A stretch of DNA of 64,000 nt from Ruegeria profundi (GTDB taxonomy: Bacteria; Pseudomonadota; Alphaproteobacteria; Rhodobacterales; Rhodobacteraceae): contig NZ_LQBP01000001.1 of NCBI RefSeq assembly GCF_001507545.1, positions 186,001-250,000 of the forward strand. The letters run 5' to 3'. Below, piece by piece: positions 55,111 through 64,000 of the stretch; position 1 is the stretch's first letter; each line of letters begins with the position of its first letter. The notes under the pieces are model-generated. The model saw nothing but the letters and a program-made list of their open reading frames with translations, did no database searches and was not told where the DNA came from. Both the position numbers and the translations under genes were made by a program.

Positions 55111-55809
55111 ATGCTGACCAAGAAACAGTTGGATTTGTTGGAATTCATCCACAAGCGCGTTCAGGCGGACGGTGTTCCGCCCAGCTTTGACGAAATGAAG
55201 GCCGCGCTGGATTTGCGTTCAAAGTCCGGCATTCATCGCTTGATCACTGCGCTGGAAGAGCGCGGCTTTATCCGGCGGCTCGCCCATCGGGCCCGGGCAA
55301 TTGAAATCGTGAAACTACCTGAGAGCCTCGGCGGCGAACCGACCGTCGCCTTTAAACCTCGGGTAATTGACGGTGACAAACCGACCGGCCCGCGTCCTGC
55401 CAATTTTGAGCCTGTAACCGTAGACGCAATGGAACTACCGGTGATGGGCCGCATTGCTGCCGGTGTGCCTATCGAAGCTATCAGTCATGTCTCACATCGT
55501 GTTGCAGTGCCGGGCAGCATGGTCTCAGGCAAAGGGGAGCATTACGCGCTTGAGGTGCGTGGCGACTCGATGATCGACGCCGGCATCAATGACGGTGACG
55601 TCGTTGTAATCCGCGAAAGCAGAGTGGCCGACAATGGTGACATCGTTGTCGCTTTGGTTGAGGATCAGGAAGCCACGCTAAAACGCTTTTTCCGTCGCGG
55701 AAATGCTATCGCGCTGGAAGCAGCAAATCCCGCTTACGAAACCCGCGTTCTGCCTGAGGACAAAGTCAAAGTCCAAGGTCGGCTGGTTGGATTGATCCGC
55801 AGCTACTGA
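55111..55809 (+). CDS. lexA: LexA repressor
   Basis: A 232-aa SOS repressor. The N-terminal winged helix (residues about 1-70, [39 protein letters not shown]) binds DNA. The self-cleavage Ala-Gly is in [12 protein letters not shown], the catalytic Ser in [15 protein letters not shown] and the Lys in [13 protein letters not shown]. The longer linker is usual in alphaproteobacteria. The ATG at 55111 has GAGGTG upstream. It overlaps the convergent comEC gene by seven bases. Confidence 0.96.
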   Translation: MLTKKQLDLLEFIHKRVQADGVPPSFDEMKAALDLRSKSGIHRLITALEERGFIRRLAHRARAIEIVKLPESLGGEPTVAFKPRVIDGDKPTGPRPANFEPVTVDAMELPVMGRIAAGVPIEAISHVSHRVAVPGSMVSGKGEHYALEVRGDSMIDAGINDGDVVVIRESRVADNGDIVVALVEDQEATLKRFFRRGNAIALEAANPAYETRVLPEDKVKVQGRLVGLIRSY

Positions 55810-57854
55810 CCCCATTTGAAATCGCGGCTTCCGCCTTCACTCGGGGACCACAACCGATGGCCGATCGTTTCGCGGCTGGTTGTTATTTTTTCCCCATTCA
55901 GGGCGAGGCTTCCCGTACGTTTTAGACGCCGGGGGTCAAAATGGCCACAATCTCCACTCAGGTTCAGATCTACCGCGGACACCACGATTTGGTTTTCGCG
56001 GCATTCCGCGAAATCTTGGGCGGCACGCTTTCCGGTGATGTGAACCAGCTCTTTGCCTTGCCAAATATACCGCCGGATAGCACCAGAGCTGTCAGGCCAA
56101 CGGCTCGCCGCCTTAACTTGGTTCACTCCGTCGCCGTCATTTTCAAGCCAAACCGATGCAATAAAGCCGCTGCCTTTTTCCTTGCTCAGCGCACGACCGC
56201 TTTCCGTCATTACACCCACCAGCCCGCCGGAATCAGCGATCAGGACGTCAGGACGATGCCCCTGCCCCCAAAGAAAAAACGCCGCCAAAACCGACGCGAT
56301 CCCGATCCATTTGGCCCGACCACGCCACAGCGCCAACCACAAGGCGCCCAGCGCGAACATGGGAAGAACACAGTGCGGTGGACTAACGATATACCCCTGG
56401 GCTCCGCTCAGGCCCGACACCTTCTCGGACACGGCCAGAATCCACTCCAATCCCACCCCCATGATGTGCAACGCGATAGCCTCAAGTCCGAACGGGGCCA
56501 AAAGCCCCGCAACAAAAGCCGCAGGAACAACAATAACACCCATCATGGGAACTGAGAGCATATTGGCCAACAAGCCGTAGTGCGACATCGTGTTAAAATG
56601 CGCTGCCCCGATCGGTGCAGTCGCCAATCCGGCGATAGCCGATGACAAAAACAAACCGACTACAGGCTTCAGCCACTTCGGTCCGGGCATCGACCCAAAA
56701 TCGCGGAGGTGGCTGAATACTGCAACAAGCGCCGTAGTTGCAGCGAAGGACATCTGGAACCCGGGGCTCAGCAGTGTTTCGGGCCGCAGGGTCAAGACAA
56801 TCAACGCAGCGACAGCAACAGCGCGCAGTGAAATCGCGCGGCGGTCGATAAGGATGGCACCCAGCATCACGCTGGCCATTACAAACGCGCGTTCTGTTGC
56901 AACGTTCCCCCCGGACAGCATTAGGTAAAACGTGGCGGCGACCAGCGCAAACAGCGCGGCCAGCTTGCGCACGGGCAGCCGCAAAGCCACAGCGGGAATG
57001 GCGGACATCGCAAGCCGACTGACCATAAACACGAAGCCGGTCAGCAGCCCCATGTGCAGTCCAGAGATTGCCAGCAGATGCGCCAGGTTCGATGCACGCA
57101 GCGATCTGAGCGTGTCTTGCCCCATACCACTGCGGTCGCCGGTCGTAACCGCGGCTGCGAACCCTCCAACCTCACCCGACAGGATTGAGCGCACCCTTGC
57201 CGAAATGGCCATTCGTAGGGCTGTAATGCGTACCCCTTCGGTCGCGTCGCTTGGCGGCGCAATCGTTACAACAGGGGAACGCGTATACCCAACTGCGCCA
57301 AGACGTTGAAACCAAGCGTGACGGCGGAAATCGAATCCACCGGGCTCAACCGGTCCCTGAGGCGGCGACAGGTGTCCCGTGGTCATGATCCTTTGTCCCG
57401 GTGTCAATGATACCGTTCCGCCATGCAATGAAAGTCGGACGCGCTGCGGTCTGCGGTCCGGGGGCACATCCCCTATACGCACCTGGTCCAGCGTCACGCG
57501 CAGCGCGTCCGACGCAGAGCGGTCCAAGGCAACGACCCTCCCCTCGATAGGGCCGTAGTAGCGCCAGGACAGGACCGGCTCTGCAACCGAGTGAGCCCGC
57601 GCACCCGCCAAGACGAACCCAGCGGTAATCAGCGCGGCCCCAAATGCCAACGAAGCCCAACCGGACTGCAGCGTGCGACCGATCCAGACCAACACCACAA
57701 GCGCAGCCAGAAGACAGGAATAGATCTGCCAACCCGGCTCAAACCGAAGGCTGAAGTAAAGGCCGACTCCAACGGCCAAACAAATCGGAGACCATTGGAA
57801 CAGATACCCAGTCTGGTTCAGCACTGCGGCTTCAACCCGTGTCAGAACACGCAT
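55803..57854 (-). CDS. comEC: ComEC/Rec2 family DNA-internalisation membrane protein
   Basis: A 683-aa polytopic protein. N-terminal helices and a DUF4131-type region come first, then the competence core [22 protein letters not shown] and [21 protein letters not shown], followed by more helices. The C-terminal part (about residues 545-683) resembles a metallo-beta-lactamase-like region but lacks the HxHxDH metal site. In naturally transformable bacteria ComEC forms the inner-membrane channel for single-stranded DNA. Whether this strain takes up DNA is not known. Confidence 0.9.
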   Translation of the reverse strand: MRVLTRVEAAVLNQTGYLFQWSPICLAVGVGLYFSLRFEPGWQIYSCLLAALVVLVWIGRTLQSGWASLAFGAALITAGFVLAGARAHSVAEPVLSWRYYGPIEGRVVALDRSASDALRVTLDQVRIGDVPPDRRPQRVRLSLHGGTVSLTPGQRIMTTGHLSPPQGPVEPGGFDFRRHAWFQRLGAVGYTRSPVVTIAPPSDATEGVRITALRMAISARVRSILSGEVGGFAAAVTTGDRSGMGQDTLRSLRASNLAHLLAISGLHMGLLTGFVFMVSRLAMSAIPAVALRLPVRKLAALFALVAATFYLMLSGGNVATERAFVMASVMLGAILIDRRAISLRAVAVAALIVLTLRPETLLSPGFQMSFAATTALVAVFSHLRDFGSMPGPKWLKPVVGLFLSSAIAGLATAPIGAAHFNTMSHYGLLANMLSVPMMGVIVVPAAFVAGLLAPFGLEAIALHIMGVGLEWILAVSEKVSGLSGAQGYIVSPPHCVLPMFALGALWLALWRGRAKWIGIASVLAAFFLWGQGHRPDVLIADSGGLVGVMTESGRALSKEKGSGFIASVWLENDGDGVNQVKAASRWPDSSGAIRRYIWQGKELVHITGKRAAQDFAECRENQIVVSAVDLNLSGDCGHFDPRRLKRTGSLALNGEKITTSRETIGHRLWSPSEGGSRDFKWGQ

Positions 57855-57933
57855 GGTTGCCCCCGTCCTTACGGCTCGTTAGACAGACGCCAAACTATGC
57901 CCGCCAAGGTTACCAAAAGGTTAATTTTCCAAA

Positions 57934-59334
57934 ATGCCCGATCAGGTTGTCACCCGCTTCGCCCCGTCGCCCACCGGCTTTCTGCATATTGGTGGTGCCC
58001 GTACCGCCCTGTTCAACTGGCTCTATGCGCGGGGGCGCGGTGGGAAGTTCCTGCTGCGGATCGAAGACACCGACCGGGAACGCTCGACACCCGAAGCAAC
58101 AGCGGCGATTCTTCAGGGTATGGAATGGCTTGGACTGGATCATGATGGTGATGTGATCAGCCAGTTCGAGGGTGCAGAGCGTCATGCCGAGGTTGCGCAT
58201 CAGTTGCTGGCGGAAGGAAAGGCGTACAAGTGCTTCTCGACCCAAGACGAAATCGCGGCGTTCCGGGAAAAGGCACGGGCCGAGGGCCAGTCAACACTGT
58301 TCCGCAGCCCTTGGCGTGACGCTGACCCGACGACCCACCCGGATGCACCTTTTGTGATCCGCATCAAAGCACCTCAGGACGGAGCAACCGTGATCCGGGA
58401 TCAGGTACAGGGTGATGTGACCATCCGCAACAATCAATTGGATGACATGGTCCTGCTCCGCTCGGACGGTACGCCGGTCTATATGCTGGCAGTGGTCGTT
58501 GATGATCACGACATGGGCGTGACCCACGTAATCCGCGGCGACGACCACCTCAACAATGCGGCGCGCCAAATGATGATCTATGAAGCGATGGGCTGGGACG
58601 TCCCGGTTTGGGCACATATTCCACTGATTCACGGCCCGGATGGCAAAAAGCTGTCGAAACGCCACGGCGCATTGGGGGCGCAGGAATATCAGGCGATGGG
58701 CTATCCAGCCGCTGGTATGCGCAACTACCTGGCGCGCCTCGGTTGGAGCCACGGTGACGATGAGTTTTTTACCGACGCGCAGGCAAAAGAATGGTTCGAT
58801 TTAGATGGGATAGGTAAAAGCCCGGCCCGCTTCGATCTGAAGAAGCTCGAGAATCTCTGCGGCCAACATATCGCCATTTCTGATGATGCTGCGCTGCGGC
58901 GTGAAATCGGTGCGTATCTGCAAGCCGCAGGGCGCCCTAGTCTCACCGAGACACAAAATAGTGATTTGGAACGTGCGATGTATTGCCTCAAAGATCGAGC
59001 ACGCACATTCCCGGAATTGCTTGAAAAGGCTCATTTTGTATTGACATCTCGACCAGTTGAGATGGATGAGAAGGCTGCAAAAGCCTTTGAGGCAGTATCC
59101 GATGGTATACTGAAAGAATTGACGCCGCATGTGCAAAATGCTAGCTGGTCGCGAGACGGACTGGAGGAGGCGCTCAATGCCTTTGCAAACGACAAGGGCA
59201 TAAAGTTCGGCAAGCTGGCTGCCCCCTTGCGGGCGGTTTTGGCAGGCCGTGCTGTAACTCCTTCGGTTTTTGATATGATGCTTGTGCTGGGGCGCGAAGA
59301 AACCTTGGCACGGCTTACTGACGCAGCGAACTGA
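57934..59334 (+). CDS. gltX: Glutamyl-tRNA synthetase
   Basis: A 466-aa class I synthetase. The HIGH motif is in [20 protein letters not shown] and the KMSKS-like motif in [29 protein letters not shown] and [24 protein letters not shown] are further Glu-RS hallmarks, and a C-terminal helical anticodon-binding domain starts near residue 310. It charges tRNA-Glu and, in bacteria lacking GlnRS, often tRNA-Gln. It is divergent from comEC across a 79-base gap. Confidence 0.95.
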   Translation: MPDQVVTRFAPSPTGFLHIGGARTALFNWLYARGRGGKFLLRIEDTDRERSTPEATAAILQGMEWLGLDHDGDVISQFEGAERHAEVAHQLLAEGKAYKCFSTQDEIAAFREKARAEGQSTLFRSPWRDADPTTHPDAPFVIRIKAPQDGATVIRDQVQGDVTIRNNQLDDMVLLRSDGTPVYMLAVVVDDHDMGVTHVIRGDDHLNNAARQMMIYEAMGWDVPVWAHIPLIHGPDGKKLSKRHGALGAQEYQAMGYPAAGMRNYLARLGWSHGDDEFFTDAQAKEWFDLDGIGKSPARFDLKKLENLCGQHIAISDDAALRREIGAYLQAAGRPSLTETQNSDLERAMYCLKDRARTFPELLEKAHFVLTSRPVEMDEKAAKAFEAVSDGILKELTPHVQNASWSRDGLEEALNAFANDKGIKFGKLAAPLRAVLAGRAVTPSVFDMMLVLGREETLARLTDAAN

Positions 59335-59452
59335 AACTGATTTTATATTCAGGTAACGCTGCTCCGCTATGAAACGGAAAGCACATTAGTGCGTGACCGC
59401 AGACCGCAGGGCCGATAACTCGTTTGGCATGCGCATGAACGAAGAAGGGACA

Positions 59453-60751
59453 ATGATGACCGACAGCCAGAAAACAGCCACCCTCAACATACATGGCGAA
59501 AAATACGAGTTGCCGGTTCACTCGCCGACTGCTGGTCCGGATGTTATCGACATTCGCAAACTGTACAGCGACGCTGGCGTGTTTACCTATGATCCTGGTT
59601 TCACCTCGACAGCTAGCTGTGACAGCACCATCACCTATATCGACGGTGAAAAGGGTGAACTGCTGCATCGTGGTTATCCGATCGACCAACTGGCAGAGAA
59701 ATCGCACTTCCTCGAAGTTTGCTACCTGCTTTTGTACGGAGAGCTGCCAGCAGCCAAAGAGTTGGAGAACTTCGAAACTACCATTACCCGTCACACCATG
59801 CTGCACGAACAGATGCAGTACTTCTACCGTGGCTTCCGCCGTGACGCGCATCCGATGGCGATCATGGTTGGTGTGGTCGGTGCTATGTCGGCGTTCTACC
59901 ACGACTCCACCGACATCTCGGACCCTCACCAGCGCGAGGTTGCCTCGCACCGCCTGATCGCCAAAATGCCGACCATTGCGGCCTGGGCGTACAAATATCA
60001 TACCGGCCAGCCCTTCGTTTATCCGCGAAACGATCTGGACTATGCCTCGAACTTCCTGCGCATGTGCTTCAGCGTTCCGGCCGAAGAATATGAGGTCAAC
60101 CCGATCCTGAGCCGTGCAATGGATCGTATCTTTACCCTGCACGCCGACCACGAACAGAACGCTTCGACGTCGACCGTGCGTCTGGCGTCGTCTTCCGGTG
60201 CGAACCCGTTTGCCTGTATCGCTGCTGGCATCGCCTGCCTGTGGGGCCCTGCCCATGGCGGTGCAAACCAGGCCTGTCTGGAAATGCTGGAAGAAATCGG
60301 CAGCGTTGACCGCATCCCCGAGTTCATTGACCGCGCGAAGGACAAGAACGATCCGTTCCGCCTGATGGGTTTTGGCCACCGCGTCTATAAGAACTTCGAC
60401 CCGCGTGCGAAGGTCATGAAGCAGTCGGCTGACGAAGTTTTGGATCTGCTGGGCGTTGAAAACAACCCGAAACTGCAGGTCGCGAAAGCACTGGAAAAAC
60501 AGGCTTTGGAGGATCCGTATTTCGCCGAGAAGAAATTGTTCCCCAACGTTGACTTCTACTCGGGTATTATCCTCGAAGCGATGGGCTTCCCGACCTCCAT
60601 GTTCACCCCTATCTTTGCGCTGTCGCGCACCGTCGGCTGGGTGAGCCAGTGGAAAGAAATGATCGCTGATCCACAGAACAAAATCGGCCGCCCGCGCCAA
60701 TTGTACCTGGGCGAAACCTTGCGCGACTACGTAGATATCGAAAAGCGCTGA
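59453..60751 (+). CDS. gltA: Type II citrate synthase
   Basis: A 432-aa hexameric-type citrate synthase, first TCA-cycle step. [23 protein letters not shown] and [20 protein letters not shown] open the fold. Catalytic residues lie in [19 protein letters not shown] (His), [14 protein letters not shown] (His) and [20 protein letters not shown] (His region), with the Asp in [13 protein letters not shown]. The ATG at 59453 or 59456 is placed after GAAGAAGGG. A strong terminator follows. Confidence 0.96.
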   Translation: MMTDSQKTATLNIHGEKYELPVHSPTAGPDVIDIRKLYSDAGVFTYDPGFTSTASCDSTITYIDGEKGELLHRGYPIDQLAEKSHFLEVCYLLLYGELPAAKELENFETTITRHTMLHEQMQYFYRGFRRDAHPMAIMVGVVGAMSAFYHDSTDISDPHQREVASHRLIAKMPTIAAWAYKYHTGQPFVYPRNDLDYASNFLRMCFSVPAEEYEVNPILSRAMDRIFTLHADHEQNASTSTVRLASSSGANPFACIAAGIACLWGPAHGGANQACLEMLEEIGSVDRIPEFIDRAKDKNDPFRLMGFGHRVYKNFDPRAKVMKQSADEVLDLLGVENNPKLQVAKALEKQALEDPYFAEKKLFPNVDFYSGIILEAMGFPTSMFTPIFALSRTVGWVSQWKEMIADPQNKIGRPRQLYLGETLRDYVDIEKR

Positions 60752-60765
60752 TAGCACCAAATCAC

Positions 60766-60796
60766 AAAAGCCCCGGTCGATTGTCCGGGGCTTTTT
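60766..60796. terminator. Bidirectional terminator between gltA and radical SAM gene
   Basis: AAAAGCCCCGG-TCGATTGT-CCGGGGCTTTTT makes an 11-bp stem with U-tracts in both directions (TTTTT on the plus strand, TTTT on the minus). It lies 14 bases after the gltA stop and directly beside the radical SAM stop, so it serves both convergent genes. Confidence 0.9.
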
Positions 60797-61861
60797 CTAT
60801 AGAAGGCTCAGTTGATCACCAATCTGGGCAGGCCGCGCAAACAGATCACATCTAAGAGGCGGCAGTTTCACAGCAAGGTCAAATCGTTTTACTGCCAGCT
60901 TGAACCGCTTGGCGATCAATTCCGCATACTCACCTTGCCCGCGCATGCGATGCCCCCACCGCGGGTCATAGTCCCTGCCCCCATGCATTTCCCGCAACTT
61001 GGACATGATCTTTTCAGCCCGCGCAGGCTCGTTAGTCTCCAGCCACTCTTGCCATAGTGTCGAGACTTCGCGCGGCAGGCGCAGCATGATCCAGCTTGCG
61101 GCATCTGCGCCCGCATCCCGGCCCGCCTCCAACAGATGTTCCAACTCGTGATCTGTGAGCCCAGGAATGATCGGCGAGGTCATGACTCGTACAGGAACGC
61201 CCGCGTCCGTCAGGCGACGAATAACGGCCAAACGACGCTGAGGCGAAGGTGCGCGCGGCTCCATCCGGCGTGATAACCCGGCGTCCAGCGTGGTCAGAGA
61301 AATCCCCACCCGCACCAATCCTTGATGCGCCATCGGGGCCAAAATATCCAAGTCACGCTCAATCAACGTTCCCTTCGTCACGATTCCGATGGGGTGGTTG
61401 AACTCTTGTAAGACCGAGAGGCAATCCCTTGTAATCGAGCGTGTCTTTTCAATCGGCTGGTAAGGGTCAGTATTCGTCCCAAGGGCGATGGGCGCAACCT
61501 TGTAGCCCTTCGCAGACAGCTCACCGCGCAGCACCTCAGATGCGTTCGGCCGCGCGATCAGGCGCGTTTCGAAATCCAAACCCGGCGATAGGCCGAGATA
61601 GGCATGAGTCGGACGCGCGAAACAATAGACGCAGCCATGCTCACACCCGCGGTAAGGATTGATCGAACGATCGAAAGGCAAGTCTGGTGAGCGGTTGTAA
61701 GTAATCAGGCTGCGCGCAAATTCATCCCGTACATCTGTACGCAGCGGTGGGATATCTTCGTCTATGTCCCACCCATCGTCACAGCGAACGGTGTCGAATT
61801 TCTCGAACCGCCCTGAACGGTTAGTGGCAGTTCCCCGCCCTCGGATATGCGGCGCAGTCAT
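60797..61861 (-). CDS. PA0069-type radical SAM protein (SplB-like)
   Basis: A 354-aa radical SAM enzyme. The iron-sulfur motif CEHGCVYC lies in NPYRGCEHGCVYCFARPTH (Cys positions C-x3-C-x2-C). Later signatures include GTNTDPYQPIEKTRSITRDC, GIVTKGTLIERDLDIL and SLTTLDAGLSRRMEPRAPSP, as in the COG1533 group that includes spore photoproduct lyase. The substrate is unknown. The ATG at 61861 is chosen as the first family-like start. A perfect SOS-box match sits four bases upstream, suggesting induction by DNA damage. Confidence 0.88.
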   Translation of the reverse strand: MTAPHIRGRGTATNRSGRFEKFDTVRCDDGWDIDEDIPPLRTDVRDEFARSLITYNRSPDLPFDRSINPYRGCEHGCVYCFARPTHAYLGLSPGLDFETRLIARPNASEVLRGELSAKGYKVAPIALGTNTDPYQPIEKTRSITRDCLSVLQEFNHPIGIVTKGTLIERDLDILAPMAHQGLVRVGISLTTLDAGLSRRMEPRAPSPQRRLAVIRRLTDAGVPVRVMTSPIIPGLTDHELEHLLEAGRDAGADAASWIMLRLPREVSTLWQEWLETNEPARAEKIMSKLREMHGGRDYDPRWGHRMRGQGEYAELIAKRFKLAVKRFDLAVKLPPLRCDLFARPAQIGDQLSLL

Positions 61862-61865
61862 ATTT

Positions 61866-61880
61866 GTTCTTTCTTTGTTC
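61866..61880 (-). promoter_or_regulatory. SOS-box match at the radical SAM gene start
   Basis: GTTC-TTTCTTT-GTTC on the plus strand (GAAC-AAAGAAA-GAAC on the gene's strand) fits the alphaproteobacterial LexA operator exactly, including the seven-base spacer. Its position, four bases before the start codon, would block transcription or translation initiation when LexA is bound. The motif has eight fixed bases, so chance occurrence in 64 kb is possible but placement at a gene start is notable. The rest of the gap (61881-62161) shows nothing further except the corrinoid gene's GGGA ribosome-binding site. Confidence 0.55.
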
Positions 61881-62161
61881 TCATCCTTAGTAATAATAAG
61901 AAAAACGTAAACGGACAAGCACTCCACGCAAATTCAGAGGTTTGCCAGCTAATTTACCCAATTGATACTGTCTAGGATCTATTGAACGGAATGCAGGATG
62001 ATCATGCAGATAATTCTGTCGTGGGACGTTAGAATCTGGCGTATAGGTCGGTCCCGAAACCACTCAGGTCGCAATCGTCACAGTAAAACTGCGACGTTTT
62101 GGCCAAAACGGAAAAAATGCCACCAAGGGCCGATGGTCCAAAAAGCTTAGGGAAACGACCC

Positions 62162-62860
62162 ATGTCCGATGAAGAAGACATCGTCCTGTCCGAACTGAAT
62201 GACGACGAACTGGTCGAACAGATGTTCGACGATCTTTATGACGGCCTGAAAGAAGAAATCGAAGAAGGCGTGAACATCCTGCTGGAACGCGGCTGGACGC
62301 CTTATGACATTCTGACCAAAGCTCTGGTCGGCGGTATGACCATCGTCGGTCACGATTTCCGCGATGGTATCCTCTTTGTGCCCGAGGTTCTGCTTGCGGC
62401 AAACGCGATGAAGGGTGGCATGACGATCCTCAAGCCGCTGTTGGCCGAAACCGGCGCACCACGTGTGGGCAAAATGGTCATCGGTACAGTGAAGGGCGAC
62501 ATCCATGACATCGGCAAGAACCTTGTGTCGATGATGATGGAGGGCGCAGGGTTCGAGGTGGTCGATATCGGCATCAACAACCCGGTCGAAAACTACCTTG
62601 AGGCGTTGGAGACTGAACAGCCGGACATTCTGGGCATGTCGGCCCTGCTGACCACGACAATGCCGTATATGAAGGTTGTAATCGACACGCTGGTCGAACA
62701 AGGTCTGCGCGAAGACTATATTGTTTTGGTCGGTGGCGCGCCGCTGAACGAAGAATTTGGCAAAGCGATCGGCGCAGATGCCTATTGCCGTGACGCGGCG
62801 GTTGCTGTTGAGACGGCCAAGACCTTCGTATCTCGCAAACACAATCAACTGGCCGGCTGA
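62162..62860 (+). CDS. Corrinoid (B12-binding) methyl-carrier protein
   Basis: A 232-aa protein of the MtbC/MttC type. A helical cap domain comes first (residues about 5-95, EGVNILLERGWTPYDILTKALVGGMTIVG, FVPEVLLAANAMKGGM), then a Rossmann-like B12 domain with the cobalt-ligand motif DxHxxG in VKGDIHDIGKNLVSMMM (His about 115), SALLTTTMPYMKVVIDTL and VGGAPLNEEFGKAIGADAY. It carries a methyl group on cobalt between a substrate-specific methyltransferase (such as the MttB-like protein at 34662) and a folate-linked partner. No reactivating RamA-like protein is seen in the window. Confidence 0.92.
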   Translation: MSDEEDIVLSELNDDELVEQMFDDLYDGLKEEIEEGVNILLERGWTPYDILTKALVGGMTIVGHDFRDGILFVPEVLLAANAMKGGMTILKPLLAETGAPRVGKMVIGTVKGDIHDIGKNLVSMMMEGAGFEVVDIGINNPVENYLEALETEQPDILGMSALLTTTMPYMKVVIDTLVEQGLREDYIVLVGGAPLNEEFGKAIGADAYCRDAAVAVETAKTFVSRKHNQLAG

Positions 62861-62880
62861 ACGGACAAAAAGACTGTTCC

Positions 62881-62911
62881 AAAGCCGTCCGGTCTGCGGG
62901 CGGCTTTTTTT
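62881..62911 (+). terminator. Rho-independent terminator after corrinoid gene
   Basis: AAAGCCGTCCG-GTCTG-CGGGCGGCTTT forms an 11-bp stem (one G-T pair) with a run of T continuing from the 3' arm to 62911. It lies 20 bases after the corrinoid gene stop and separates it from the DUF1638 gene, which must be reached by read-through or its own promoter. Confidence 0.88.
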
Positions 62912-62941
62912 CGTGCCTGTCACGTACTATCTAAGGGGCGC

Positions 62942-63604
62942 ATGATGCAGCCAACTGAATTGCCAGATGATGCCAGCCTGACAACCTCAGGTTACAACTC
63001 TGATTCCCAGGGGCGGATATTGTTGTTGGCCTGCGGCGCCCTTGCGCGTGAGATTCTGGACCTGAAGCGTCGAAATGGTTGGGATCACATGGCGCTGACT
63101 TGCCTTCCTGCGATCCTGCATGTTCACCCGGAAAAGATCACTCAGGCCGTACAGGAAGCCATCGAAAAACATCGCGAAGACTACGATCAGATTTTTGTCG
63201 TCTATGCCGACTGTGGCACCGGTGGTCTGCTAGAAAAAGCGTGTACGGAGTTGGGCGTTGAGATGGTCAAAGGCCCCCATTGCTATTCTTTCTTCGAGGG
63301 GAATCAAGCATTTGAGGCGCGAGGTGAAGATGAAACAACGGCGTTTTACCTCACCGATTTTCTGGCCCGCCAGTTCGATGCGTTTGTCTGGAAGCCTCTG
63401 GGTTTGGATCGGCACCCCGAATTGCGCGATATGTATTTCGGTAACTACACGAAGCTGGTCTACCAAGCACAGATCGATGATCCAAACCTGACAGCCCGCG
63501 CCCGCGACTGTGCCGACCGGATGGGTCTGGAATTCGAGCGACGGTTTACCGGGTACGGCGACCTTGAAACCACCCTTGCCGAATGGGCGAACCGCAAACC
63601 TTAA
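62942..63604 (+). CDS. DUF1638 family protein
   Basis: A 220-aa soluble protein (ATG at 62942 or 62945). RILLLACGALAREILDLKRRNGW and ILHVHPEKITQAVQEAIEKHREDYDQIFVVYADCGTGG are the family hallmarks, and VKGPHCYSFFEGNQAFEA follows. Conserved Cys and His (ACG, DCGTGG, PHCYSF) suggest metal or corrinoid handling, but the family has no established function. Family members are often found beside corrinoid methyltransferase genes, which fits the position here. Confidence 0.88.
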   Translation: MMQPTELPDDASLTTSGYNSDSQGRILLLACGALAREILDLKRRNGWDHMALTCLPAILHVHPEKITQAVQEAIEKHREDYDQIFVVYADCGTGGLLEKACTELGVEMVKGPHCYSFFEGNQAFEARGEDETTAFYLTDFLARQFDAFVWKPLGLDRHPELRDMYFGNYTKLVYQAQIDDPNLTARARDCADRMGLEFERRFTGYGDLETTLAEWANRKP

Positions 63605-63616
63605 GATTAGATCCTA

Positions 63617-64000
63617 TCAGGCGTTCTCTTGCGCGACCTCGCGGATGCGTTCGATCATAGCGCGCAATCCGTTCGAACGCTGCGCAGACAGGTGGTCGTT
63701 CAAGCCCAAACGCGCCAGCTCACCTCCTGCGTCGACCTTGGGGACCTCGCTAACCGGTAAACCGTTGTACAACGACCGCAAAACGGCGATCAGCCCTCGC
63801 ACGATCAAGGCATCACTATCGCCGTCGAACCGAAAGACACCACCTTCGATGATTGGATGCAACCAGACTTGACTTGCACAGCCGTCAACCTTGGTTGCAG
63901 GAACTTTGAGCGCATCGTCCAATGGATCCATCGCCTTGCCCTGCTCGATGACATGACGATACCGATCTTCCCAGTCCTCCAGGAACTCAAAATCCTCGAC
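63617..64000 (-). CDS. sufE: SufE family sulfur-acceptor protein (5' end beyond window)
   Basis: The frame is open to the last base of the window. The visible part starts DFEFLEDWEDRYRHVIEQGK and continues with KVDGCASQVWLHP, in which the Cys is the sulfur acceptor of SufE. The C-terminal domain (GGELARLGLNDHLSAQRSNGL) is complete and ends near residue 127 of the visible part. SufE takes persulfide sulfur from the cysteine desulfurase SufS for iron-sulfur cluster assembly. The first residues lie outside the window. It converges on the DUF1638 gene. Confidence 0.93.
   Translation of the reverse strand, partial: VEDFEFLEDWEDRYRHVIEQGKAMDPLDDALKVPATKVDGCASQVWLHPIIEGGVFRFDGDSDALIVRGLIAVLRSLYNGLPVSEVPKVDAGGELARLGLNDHLSAQRSNGLRAMIERIREVAQENA

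Noticed and set aside
59315..60760. 481-codon open frame opposite gltA
   Set aside because: It mirrors citrate synthase almost exactly and has no recognisable protein features.

Overview
The window reads as a single chromosomal segment from an alphaproteobacterium, most likely a marine Rhodobacteraceae (Roseobacter group) member. The evidence is the type of gene content: a 4TM/12TM fused TAXI-TRAP transporter, a B12-dependent ribonucleotide reductase (NrdJ), an MttB-like methyltransferase and a corrinoid protein, and the gene run trpGDC-moaC-moeA-lexA-comEC-gltX-gltA. A direct-repeat SOS box (GAAC-N7-GAAC) of the alphaproteobacterial kind lies in the lexA promoter. I saw no insertion sequence, phage or CRISPR array. 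The only sign of an integrated element is a decayed integrase beside a tRNA-Leu.

Layout. 1-6.6 kb: the end of a Ppx/GppA gene, rlmE, an octaheme cytochrome with a helical-repeat tail coupled to a YihY membrane protein, then an AI-2E-type permease followed by a histone-deacetylase-fold enzyme. 6.7-16.4 kb: a CRP-like regulator divergent from a periplasmic arylsulfatase, a secreted HAD phosphatase, a cardiolipin synthase, a small K+-channel-like protein, and an AttEFGH-like ABC exporter with a secreted AttH-like protein. 16.4-20.7 kb: a TAXI-TRAP operon (binding protein, fused permease, universal stress protein). 20.7-21.9 kb: an integration scar (glycosyltransferase-like fragment, truncated integrase, tRNA-Leu). 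22-34.2 kb: housekeeping and small-enzyme genes (DedA-like, dsbB, HNH nuclease, rluE, VOC, GNAT, esterase, AlkA-like glycosylase, MFS), the coupled set cysS-cimA-phytoene-synthase-like, MmcQ, an aminotransferase and an outer-membrane barrel. 34.2-41.3 kb: MttB-like methyltransferase, an unexplained structured 0.4-kb gap, nrdJ, a lipoprotein with a short upstream reading frame, and tRNA-Pro. 41.3-60.8 kb: DUF192, double cold-shock protein, pdxH, fabI-gpt-aminotransferase, ppiD-trpE, a YibQ-like protein, trpGDC-moaC-moeA, lexA, comEC, gltX, gltA. 60.8-64 kb: a radical SAM protein with an SOS-like box, a corrinoid protein, a DUF1638 protein, and the start-side-truncated sufE.

How the genes work together. 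Translational coupling is common: stop/start overlaps of 1-4 bases join more than ten gene pairs. Cobalamin use recurs: NrdJ needs adenosylcobalamin, and the MttB-like and corrinoid proteins are the methyltransferase and methyl-carrier halves of a C1-transfer system, although 26 kb separates them here. LexA carries its own SOS box, and a second perfect match sits at the start of the radical SAM gene. The TRAP operon ends with a Usp gene, as in the TeaABC-TeaD system.

Limits. All calls are from reading sequence and translations; no database search was run. Substrates of the transporters, aminotransferases, the sulfatase and the MttB-like enzyme cannot be assigned from the sequence.
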